In this document: positions 11,990 to 22,500 of the stretch, piece by piece | Layout: each line of letters starts with the position of its first letter | How positions within the stretch are numbered: the first letter of the stretch is position 1 | NCBI GenBank assembly: GCA_948146395.1 | Contig: OX411547.1 | Span: 34,927,868 to 34,991,867 of the forward strand | DNA from: Fragum whitleyi | Taxonomy: Eukaryota > Mollusca > Bivalvia > Cardiida > Cardiidae | Reading direction: 5' to 3' | DNA length: 64,000 nt | Position numbers and translations under genes: made by a program | Notes under the pieces: generated by a model | What the model was told of the DNA's origin: nothing | The model's database searches: none | The model's input: only the letters and a program-made list of their open reading frames with translations

Positions 11990-12237
11990 TTATTTGAGCA
12001 TGTGCGTGACATTTCCAATAATTTGAAACATGCATAAGGTTCAAACATTGGGCAGCCTCCACAGTTCAACGGGAAGATTGACTGTCTGTCTGAAGTGACA
12101 TGTGGACCTTATCTATCTACAAAGCGCAAAGGGAAGACTTGGGTCAGACTGTGCATATATGCACAGGCTGGCCAGAGTCTTTGCTTTGCGCTTATGTCAA
12201 ATTGTTGGAAATGTCGCACACAGGCTCAATTTGTATT
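11990..12237. mobile_element. MITE family B copy 1
   Basis: Ends are TGAGCATGTGCGTGACATTTCCAATAATTTG and its inverted copy CAATTGTTGGAAATGTCGCACACAGGCTCA. A central AGACTGTGCATATATGCACAG palindrome separates them. Further copies are at 48335-48592 and 53223-53466. Confidence 0.75.
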
Positions 12238-12559
12238 TAGATTTTAGTATACACCGATCGAATGATCTTCATACACGGTTATCGTAGCCGAGTAATTTAT
12301 GATATTATTGTTAAACACGAAAACATATTCTGTTTGGTTGTTTTTAATTTATCTATGCAATTTATGTTCAACATACAGGTTGTTGTATATTATTGTATAT
12401 TATTCATTGTAGTTGAAATTGTTAGTATGTACATATTAAGGTTAATTCATAGGTCACACCGAAATGTGACATTATTATTCTCGCAAAAGATGGTCTCATG
12501 CCTGTCTTTTTTCTGTCAAGTATAAGCAGAGGTACAGATAAGAGGAGGTAAAGCCAGTC

Positions 12560-13110
12560 TAAAATCTTCATTTCTCATTGAAACCCTATGTTGTGGGTAC
12601 TCATTTGAATCGTCTGGACATTATAGGGTTTCTGTTAGTATAGTTGAATTAATCTAATTTGAAATTTGAAAATACCCCCTTTATATGTAGGTCAGTATAA
12701 GTGAACACCAAATTGAAATCTATCATACTCGCAAAGGATTGTGTAATGTTTGTCTTTTTTCCATTTTTTTGCCAAGAAAAATAATATCATGGACACCAAA
12801 ATGTGACACTACCATACTCGCAAAGGATTGTGTCATGCTTGTCTTTTCAATTTTTCTTTCAAGTTTAAGCATAGGTAAAGATAAGAGAGGTAATGCCAGT
12901 CTAAAATCTTCATTTGAAATCTAAAATAAGATTATTTCAACTATACTTACACAAACCCTATGTTGTGGGTACTCATTTGAATCGTCTGGACTAGACGATT
13001 TCAATGAGTACCCACAATATAGGGTTTGTGTAAGTATAATTGGAATAATCTAATTTGAAATTTCAAAATACCCACTCCATCTGTAGGTCTGTATAAATGA
13101 ATTGCTGACT
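12560..13110. repeat. large palindromic element, two related copies
   Basis: At 12930-13050, arms of about 60 bp containing ACACAAACCCTATGTTGTGGGTACTCATTTGAATCGTC face each other, with few mismatches, around CTGGACTAGACG. A partial copy with the same CCCTATGTTGTGGGTACTC motif is at 12580-12680. Such an arm length would form a stable hairpin. Confidence 0.7.
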
Positions 13111-13863
13111 CCGCCCTTAGGCCGTCATAACAAACCCTGATTTTTTCACAATGTCATTAATCAGCAAAACTTGCTCACGCTCATGAAACAATCAAGAATT
13201 TTTTGGAGGGCGAATTAAACGTAGTAACTCTAAGCTGTACTTACAACGTTATAGACGTCCATTTATGTCCATTTATGTAAAATTAACAAAAAAAAAAAAA
13301 CGGAATATGACGGAGGTCAATAGCCATCACATAATAATCCAATTTTTAACGTGTCTTTAATTAAAAAAAGTCTTGCGACTACAAAAAAAAGTGGCATCTG
13401 GTATTCCGAAGGAGTCCTTATTTTACTTACGTTCAACTTAGCTAGAATTAAAAAAAAATCTTATTTAAATTTTTATTTATTTCCCTTTTTCGGATGTAGA
13501 AACGATACATTAGAATATTGATCTGTCCAAATTCTTCGTCAAATATCTTTGTTGAAACAAAGTGCTTTGATTATTATGATTTATTTATTGTTGATAAGCT
13601 ATGATAAGAGTAAAACTTCTAATTTGAACCGTGAAACAAAAAAATAGACTGCTCTCAATCGTCGATTTCGAAAAATCCTGTCGATAGTTAACAGTGCCAT
13701 GCCGCTAGACTAACAAAATTTAACGTCAGCAAAATTGTAGACAGGTTCGAATTAAAAGAAGTTGCTTATGAAGTTTCCAGACATTTGCTGTATATTTGAA
13801 AAAAAAAAGATGATTAAATAGTGGAAAATATTTTGAGAAAAAGGGAGAAATCGTTAGTCACCC
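13111..13863. other. non-coding, nothing recognised
   Basis: AT-rich DNA with several A-runs. No exon or repeat family was identified. Confidence 0.35.
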
Positions 13864-14107
13864 GGGCCCAAGGTTATAAAAGTTTTCTCAGGCTCAGGCT
13901 CAATTTTCACAAAATTTTATTATTAAAATAAATGTATGAAAATAAAAGATAATATTAATAAGTTGTTATTCATAACAACTTATTAATATAATCTTTTATG
14001 TTTATACATTAAAATGAGTAATTAAACAGAATAACGGATTTAATCTCAAATTGAAATTTGAGAAAATTTTGAATTGAGCCTGAGAAATGTTTTATAACCT
14101 CGGGCCC
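13864..14107. mobile_element. MITE family C copy 1
   Basis: Ends GGGCCCAAGGTTATAAAAG and CATTTTATAACCTCGGGCCC-like are inverted. The centre is AATAAGTTGTTATTCATAACAACTTATT, a perfect palindrome. Other copies are at 15255-15488 and, interrupted, at 20470-22232. Confidence 0.8.
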
Positions 14108-15254
14108 CGAAATTTTCATTTTCCGAAAAGGTAAATGACTTTATTAGACTGTAGATAGTACCGCGGTAATAAAATGGGTTTTGTCAGTTCCTCTTCAAAT
14201 AAAACAGAAAAGAAGAGAACAAAATCATTGATTTATCACTATACATCATTGGACAACATTGACATATGTATACAAATAAAACACACAATTTAAGGAAGTG
14301 GACCCGTAACAGTTTCGCAGCTTTTTGGAAAGCATGTTTTTTTCATAGAGTTTGCCGAGGTTTCCTTATGAAATCATAAGGGTCTGCTTCCTTAGTGCAA
14401 TTAGTGCATCACTTGCCCTCGTTAGACGACAAGAATACCGTAACTGTAGGTAAAGGGGAAGTAATTCAATTCTCCGCGATCCTTCAATTAACCACGGACC
14501 CTAAATATACAGAGATATTCATAGTCCCTGAATTAACTTAGGGAAATTATTACCAAAAGTTCATATTACCAAAAGATCAAGGTGATGTCTGATCGGTCAA
14601 TATTATTGAAATTCTAAATTATGTGAATAATTTTCAATGTTTAAAATCTGTTGTTGAAATACAATCGAAAAAATGAAATATCATAAATTCGTTTTTCGCG
14701 TCCAATATCTGTTTTGAAATGTGGGTATTTTTCTTTGAGGGGTCGGTAAAAATATCAGCTTGCTAGGGTCATCTAAATAAGGCCCCAAAGTCCTGAAGTA
14801 AAGGAATCATGCCATACTTATTCCATTTTTTTTCATGCGCTATTGAATGGATTTCGCATTCTCTAGGACTGATGCATAACCAAATATGTTATAATGGCCG
14901 TTTATTGAAAATGAATTACTTCCCTTAGACCTTAATGTCTAGCTAAGACTGGTTCTCAGATGTTATGATGATTAACTGGAAGCAAACCGTCTCATTAAAG
15001 GACAAGTTCCCCGTCTATTATGTTAAATGAATCGAAACTGTTAATTACTACTATTTGTTGCTCACTTGTAGTTAAGATATTACATTTTTTCATTAGAACA
15101 CGTTTTATTATTATTATTATAATCAAAACAATTTTAAATAAAGTTTAATGAAAATCTAATATTGTTGTTCCTGATGGATAACCATATGAATACGTTTCCT
15201 GATAGTTTTAGCCCAAATAATTTTGAGAGAATATTTTGTGACATTGTATGATCA
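14108..15254. other. non-coding, nothing recognised
   Basis: No splice-consistent coding segment or clear repeat was seen. Confidence 0.35.
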
Positions 15255-15488
15255 GGGCCCAAGGTTATGAAACTTTTCTCAGGCTCAATTTACTCAATTT
15301 CAGATTTAGAATAAAGCCGTAATTCTGTTTCATTACTTATTTTAATGTATTAACATAAAAGATGATATTAATAAGTTGTTGTAAATAACAACTTATTGAT
15401 ATTATCTTTTATTTTCATACATTTATTTTAATTTGAAATTGGAGAAAATTGAGTCTGAGCCTGAGAAAAGTTTTATAACCTCGGGCCC
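15255..15488. mobile_element. MITE family C copy 2
   Basis: The same inverted ends (GGGCCCAAGGTTATGAAAC / TTTTATAACCTCGGGCCC) and the same central AATAAGTTGTTGTAAATAACAACTTATT palindrome as copy 1. Confidence 0.8.
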
Positions 15489-16475
15489 TAGAGTCGTGGT
15501 TTGGTGTCTTTACCGTCACCTATTGTTCTCAGCAGCATCTTTTTTTTTCTAGGATGACACGATAAGTTTTCGAGAGGCTTTCTTTATTTCCATCGTTGTC
15601 CCAAGTAATAACAGATCTTCTTACATGCTTTTCGGTAATTGATCGAGGAATGACGATAGAGTATCATTTTGATAAACATACCCCTTTGCCGGTGAAATTA
15701 TCAAAAGATTATACACTGCTTACGTTCATTTCATCCTATCTGACGTCATCTCAACTTAGCCTAAAAAGTGACTTCAGATTAACGTTGCATAGCAGTCGTG
15801 TGCAAAATGACGCGCTTTAAGGAATATTGCATTGGTTTTCACACTTGTCTCATTTTTGCATTAAAGAAATAGAATTAACTTGTTTTCCCGAGTAGGATCG
15901 ATTTATATTTCATTTCGTGAGCATCGAAAACTATATTTCACTCATGGCCCTGCCACTCGTGAAAATATAGCTTTTTATTGTTCACTGAATGAAATATAAA
16001 AACGATCTTGCACTGAAACAAACGATCATCCTCTATTTACCATGCACAGAGAGAGACCTCCATCATGAGCCTGTAACAGTCAACCGTCACAATGAAAATA
16101 AGGCTTGGGACTAATATTCGAGACAGCATTCGGAACATCGCGCGATTTTCCGTTAACCGCAATCTGCCTAGGACGTAAGTGTTATAATGGAGATATTGTA
16201 TGCCGAAATGCAGTAACTTAAACACTGCGCTTTGTTGCCAAATTATAATACGCCCACTTTTATTATTTAGTTGATTTTGTTTTATGCAACGTAACCTTAG
16301 AGGGATGGTTGGTGATTGTGACGTCATGTGATTCAACGTACGAAAAGGCGCGCTTTCATGACTGCGCCCGTATCATTCCCGAGGTCTATTCCGTAGAATC
16401 GCCGAGGGTTCCCGATTGCCATGACGAGTGTCGATGGGTAGTCTTCATATCAAAAACCAACGAATCATACCCCAA
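15489..16475. other. non-coding, nothing recognised
   Basis: Only chance ORFs are present, without splice or codon support. A short palindrome (TGAGCATCGAAAACTATATTTCACTC with an inverted partner) is near 15900-15990. Confidence 0.35.
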
Positions 16476-16479
16476 AACG

Positions 16480-16775
16480 GGGGGGGGGGGGGGGGGGGGA
16501 ACCCCTATGTTGGCGAGTTGGTCGGTCGGGTCGGCCCGTCGGTTGGTCGGTCCATCCGTCTGTAGCATTTTTGTCCACTGAACCTCTCAGCAACTAATGG
16601 GTTGATTTCATCCAAACTTTACAGATATGATGAGCACCAAGCAGAACTATGCAAGTGATATTTTGCTTTTGATCCATCGACTTTTTGACAGAGTTATGAC
16701 CCTTTGATGGAAGTCTGATATTAGTCTGCTGATTTAATTTTGGTTTACTTAGTTCATTGTGTCCAACCTCGACCA
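16480..16775. repeat. poly-G run plus GTCGGTC-rich repeat fragment
   Basis: A run of about 19 G (from 16481) is followed by GGTCGGTCGGGTCGGCCCGTCGGTTGGTCGGTCC and a unit with 'CTCTCAGCAACTAATGGGTTGATTTCATCCAAAC'. This matches the leader and unit style of the bivalve repeats at 20582 and 2690. Confidence 0.5.
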
Positions 16776-17053
16776 ACCGCCGTCATAGCGCAGTGGTAGT
16801 GCGTCGGACTGTCAATTAAGAGGTTCCGGGTTCGATCCCCGACGGCGGCACTCATCCTATCCTATTACTCCCATCGATTAGTTGATAATCGAATATCTAT
16901 GTGGGATAGCAGCTGGAGGCTAGGAAATGATGTTGTGGTGTTACTTGTGTGAGAAACACCATGAGTCCATTGTTGGGTGCTACATCCGCCGCGATATAAC
17001 TGAAAGAAAATTGAATGTTACGTAAAACCCGATTCAAACAAACAAATTCAAAT
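16776..17053 (+). mobile_element. tRNA-derived SINE copy (family S)
   Basis: The head is 16776-16849 with an acceptor stem near ACCGCCG/CGGCGGC, anticodon loop CTGTCAA (GTC, Asp-like) and T loop GGGTTCGATCCCC. The body carries 'GTGGGATAGCAGCTGGAGGCTAGG' and 'GCCGCGATATAACTGAAAG' and ends near ACAAACAAATTC. It lies about 50 bp beyond the stop codon of the receptor gene and may sit within its 3' UTR. Confidence 0.8.
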
Positions 17054-17099
17054 AGGACAAAAACATCCAAAAATGCTCTGTCAACTCCACTACATAAGT

Positions 17100-17333
17100 C
17101 TACTTCTTCTCGTGCTTCTTTCTCTCTTTCCGTTCTTGACGCTTTCTGTACCACGATGACGGCGCTTTACGAATGGGTGCCACAAAAGCTTTCTTATCGA
17201 AGTCAATAGAGACATACTGTGCGTTCGGAGGCTCGCCGATAACCTGTGGTTCAAGCTCGTAGTCGTTTGATATACTTGCCGTCTCACCGTGGTCGATTTC
17301 TATATATACCAGCTCTTTTGTGGATCTGGAACC
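17100..17333 (-). CDS. Ig/ITIM receptor exon 7 (tail end and stop)
   Basis: Acceptor ATTATTTTGCAG above 17333, phase 0. Encodes 77 residues with LVYIEI and AQYVSI tyrosine sites, ending in a strongly basic run of Arg, Lys and His before the stop. Confidence 0.85.
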   Translation of the reverse strand, partial: GSRSTKELVYIEIDHGETASISNDYELEPQVIGEPPNAQYVSIDFDKKAFVAPIRKAPSSWYRKRQERKERKKHEKK

Positions 17334-19454
17334 CTGCAAAATAATATCCATTTAAGCTCAAGCTTGGGTCAAGCTCTACCAAAGTTGTTCAAATAAATGA
17401 AATCCACCCTTAACTCTCCCTTTACCCCAAAAAGGGTGAAAATAGGAAAATCTTTAAAAATCTTCTTCTCTGACACCGGAAGACAGACAGCTTTCATATT
17501 TGTTATGTAGCATCAACTAGTGGACCTCTAACAAGTCTGTTCATACCAAGACCCTTGGATCATATTTGGGCTTTGCCCGGGCGCAACCCTTTTAATATAG
17601 AATCAAAGAGAGAAAATCTTTAAAAATCTTCTTCTCTGAAACCAGATAGCAGACAGCTTTCATATTTGGTATGTAGCATCATCTAGTGGACCTTTACCCA
17701 GTTTGCTCATATCAAGACCATGGGACCATATTTGGGCTCCAATCGGGCACATCCCGTTTAGCTGATCTGAGCACAATGGGTTAAAGTAGGAAAATCTCCT
17801 TTTCTGAAACCAGATGGCAGACAGCTTTATATTTGGTATGTAGCATCAACTAGTGGACCTCTACCAAGTATTTTTCATATCAAGACCCTGGGGTCACATT
17901 TGGGCTCTACCCGGCTGCATCCCTTTTTATATAGAATCAAAGAGAGAAAAGGCATATTTTTTTGCTCTTGGTTGAAAACATTCCATAGTATTGATCTCCT
18001 TTTTGACATCTGCCTATTTAATTATGTGATGTTCCAGGGGTCAAAGAGACTCAGGTGAGCGTTCTAGGACCATGTTGGTCCTCTTGTTTTGTTAGTAAGA
18101 TGAACAAAATTAGCGATATTTATTACGCCCCTTTGATAAAATATGCATGAAGGTTCTATGAATAGCTCCCCTTTCTTCAAGAACCAATCAGACGCTTATA
18201 ACTTCAATTATGTCAGCGAAATCGTTATTCTTTTCTATTCATATGTATTTTGAATGATGTTATTGAACATATATTTTTTTGTGAATTTGGAGGGTTTTTG
18301 AACGATGAGATGTATGTCAACGTTACGATGTAACTAATTTCACAAGACCTACCTTTCTTCTAAAAGAGCGTGGAAGGGTATTTGAGAATTCTAGGGCGTC
18401 TTCGGGAGGCAACTCTGTCGAAATACAGTCCATACTCTTGTATTGATAACCTCCCCTCTTCAGTGTACTTCTTTGTGGCTTTTTCACAACAGTTTTGTTT
18501 AAACTAGCATCCCCTACATTCTGTTCATTTGTCTTTGAATCGTTAACCTCGTCGTCTTTGTTCTTAATTCCTCTTTCTGATTTCGGTATCACTTTTGCAT
18601 ACAAATCTTGAATTGAATGGGCCTTGGACGTTCTGGAATTTAGTTCAGTCTGACTCGAAGCAATGATATTTTCCATGCTTTTACTGACGCCATGGTCCCG
18701 TTTTGGTAGGCTGGGTGAAAATCCGGGTGTTAGATTGGTTTGTGATGTGAAAAGGGCGGTGTCTTTAACCTGGGCATAGGTAATATCGGGGTCCATTTCG
18801 GCATAATCGTCGATTTCATTGTAAACATTCTCTGTAATACAATTTTCAATCATAATAAATGTGCAAATTTCAGTGAGCGATCAAAGTTATATTTTGTGTA
18901 TACCTGTACAGTAGCAAATATTACGAAATCGTCATTTGATCACTCGCTTAACTTTGTGTAGCTTAAAATAACATTTAATTTTGCGTATTCTATTCTGCGT
19001 TATTATTCAACCGGCTGGGCGTGGCTTAGCCGTGACGTAATTTGCCGAGTGTACTTTTTGATATTTGTGGTTCTTTCAAAAAGTTAGGGGACAATTATCG
19101 TTAATATGTGTAAATAGATATATCATTGAAATAAAAGAAATAACGTGCATATTAATGGTGAATAACATTTCTTCGCTGGGTTACCAAGACCTCGTAACTT
19201 TAGCTTTGACAAGCTGAAGTAACGAGGGTTTGGTAACAAACCCTCTGAGTGAATAATGTTTCAAGTCTATATAGTAGACTATCTATCAAAATGAGTATGT
19301 ATTCAAAAAGAGCTGATTTACCTAAACCTTTAAATGCAACCAGCCAATACTTAGGCTCCGCCCTGCCAGGGCAAAAATAATGGATTATACCACCGACGCA
19401 AAAACAAACGACTTAAACTATAGACTTATTTGATGTGCAGGCCTTAATGAGGAA

Positions 19455-19505
<51 letters not shown>

Positions 19506-22500
19506 ACTACCTATCATATTTTTCATGGTACTGTGTTTGAAAAGGGGCTGTTCAAATTGGAACAGGTCATTTAAACTTGCATTTCGAGGAATGTTTTTTC
19601 AATGAAAATAAAATTTTGAAGACGAACATTAAGCTTAAAGCACAATACCTCCTTGATGTGCCAAAGACTCTGATCTGAAAAAAAAGAAAGAATAACAAAT
19701 TAATTGACAAAACGACATAAAGCTATTAAAGCCCCCAACATATTTGATATCTTCATGAAATCGCCTATGGATCACGAGAATGTCGCCAAAATTTGGAAAT
19801 TCTAGTCGCCAACACGGAATATATATCTAAGATTTTATGGTTCTCTTGGGATCACCAATGCATGCGCAATTACCGTCCGTATAATGGAGTACATATATAA
19901 GTTTTAAGTCGTGAATATGTTAAATTATTGGCGTGTTTGCAAATACAAAATCAGCATCCAAATTAAAACAGCAACAACAAACGTGATTGTCCTTCAGCCC
20001 TAACTTGTACATAATCATATTTTGATTGGGCATTCGTAGAAATATAATGGTGCGTTCTTATACATTGTATTTACAATGCTTTTGTAAAATAAAATAAGCG
20101 AAACCAACTTATTTTGAACATGTATTTGTAAAGCTTTAATCGTGCATAATTACATATCTTGATCGAATACCTGACAAAATAAAAGAGAGTGCCAGAGTCA
20201 CAATAAACGCCGCCGCGTAACCATGTGTTAGAATATCATTTATATGTATATATAAAATCTGAAAGGATACGCAAGGTTGGGTGATTAGGTATATTCAGTG
20301 AAAAAATTATTCAAATCTGTCCGTAACTTTAACCGTCACAGAGCGGACTTTCTACCGCTATTAGCGTTTTCTCCAATGTACATGTATGTCTTATTAGGAA
20401 TTTAAGTCAAAACAGTACTATAAAACCAACCGTTGTTTCCTGGACCCTGATGCCTTATTTCAGCTGCATGGCCCGAGGTTATATAAAAATAGGCTCAACT
20501 AAAAAATTTCTCAAATAGAATATAAATAAGTGTATTAATATAAAAGATGATATTTATAAGTTTTTTATTTATTACAACTTTTTATACGCCCGAAGGGTCG
20601 AATTATGTTATGGCCCCGTTCGTCCGTCCGTCTGTCCGTCCGTCAACAATTTTTGTGTGCGCAACTCCTCCTAAACTATAAATGGGAATGAGCTGAAACT
20701 TGGCACAATCTCTCCGTATGATGTCTAGTTGTGCATAAGACCTTTGAAATTCAAATCGCTCCAGTCATTCCTGAGAAATCTTGAATTATCTGCCCTTGAA
20801 TTTAACGAAAATCTCTATTTTTTGTGTGCGCAACTCCTCCTAAACTATCAATGGGAATGATCTGAAACTGAACACAATTACTCTCTATGATGTCTAGTTT
20901 GTGCATAAGACCTTTGAAATTCAAATCGCTCCAGTCATTCCCGAGAAATCTTGAATTATCTTCCCTTGAATTTAACGAAAATCACTATTTTTTGTGCGCG
21001 CAACTCCTACTAAACTATCAATGGGAATGAGCTGAAACTAGACACAATTACTCTCTATGATGTCTAGTTGTGCATAAATCTTTGTAATTCAAATCGCTCC
21101 AGTCAATCCTGAGAAATCTTGAATTATCTACCCCTGAATTATACGAAAATCACTGTATTTTGTGTGCAACTCCTCCTTAACTATCAATTGAAATGAGCTG
21201 AAACTAGACACAATTACTCTCTATGATGTCTAGTTTTGCATAAGACTTTTCAATTCAAAATGCTCCAGTAATTCGAGTTATCTTGGATTAACTGTCCTTG
21301 AGTTGATGAAAAACAAAATTTCTTTGTCAGCTCATGTTCTCCTACATTTTGGATGAGAATGAAAGGAAACTTGCCATAATGACTCTGTAGGTTGTCTATT
21401 TGTGCTTAGGACTAAATATATTTTCATATTTAAAGTTGTTCCTGATTATCTGTCCTTTACTTCACAAAATAGTTTAAATTTACAGATTTTTTTGTGCGAG
21501 TGTGTGCAATACTCCTACAAATTTAATTGGATTGAAATGAATCTTGCCATAATGTAACCCTGATATTTGGTTAAGCATAAGACTTCGAAAATTCAAAAAA
21601 GCTTGGTTCTTTCTTGTATTAAATATATTTTCATATTTAAAGTAGTTCCTGATTTATCTGACCTTTGCTTCACAAACTAGTTTAAATTTACAGATTTTTT
21701 TGTGCGTGTGTGTGCACAACTCCTACAAATTTAATTGGATTGAAATGAATTTTGACATAATGTAACCCTGATACTTGGTTAAGCATAAGACTTCAGAAAT
21801 ACAAAAAGCTTGGGTCTTTCTTGTATTATCTGCCCTTGAATTGATTGAAATTCACTATATTTCTTTTGTGGGCAACTCCTCACAGTTTGAGTTGGAATGA
21901 ACTGAAACTTTCAAAATAACTGTTTGGCATATGGTTGTGCATAAAATCATTTTCAATTTACACTCAAAGGTCATACTATGTTATGGCACCAGTTGTCTGT
22001 CTGTCTGTTTGCAATATTTTTAGCTATCATTCAAGCTCACGTTACTGACAAGCCAAGGTTACTGACAAGCCCATTCGGGAGTATATGCGCCGCTCTGCGA
22101 AGCTCTTGTTAACATTATCTTTCATCTTCATAATAGTCATTAGTATATAGACAGAATTACGGCTTAAATCTCAAGTTGAAATTTGAGATAATTTTGAGTT
22201 GAGAATGAGAAAAGTTTTATAACCTCGGGCCCAGATGTCCTGAAATGCGGTTCGCAGATATTTTGAGATAAAGTATGTTAAAGATGTATACTCACGGTTG
22301 CATTTCTTCTTCTTCTTTAGCAATGAGCCGTCCGTCTGTAAAACACAAACGAGTCATTGAAATGATAGAAAATAGCTTCTAACAGGTCAGTAGTAATGGA
22401 CGATAGTACGTGAAGTATCGTCCAGATTTTGGGGTGGGTATTTGTGGATTTGGACTTAGTCTTTTTCACAGAAATGTGAACTTAGGTTTGTGGGGAATAT

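Noticed and set aside
16037..16336. 99-codon minus-strand ORF
   Set aside because: No splice, domain or neighbour support; composition is like the surrounding non-coding DNA.
16776..16849. tRNA-Asp-like gene (also 51823-51897 and 2583-2657)
   Set aside because: Each has the same SINE body attached and a poor anticodon stem, so they are SINE heads and not functional tRNA genes.
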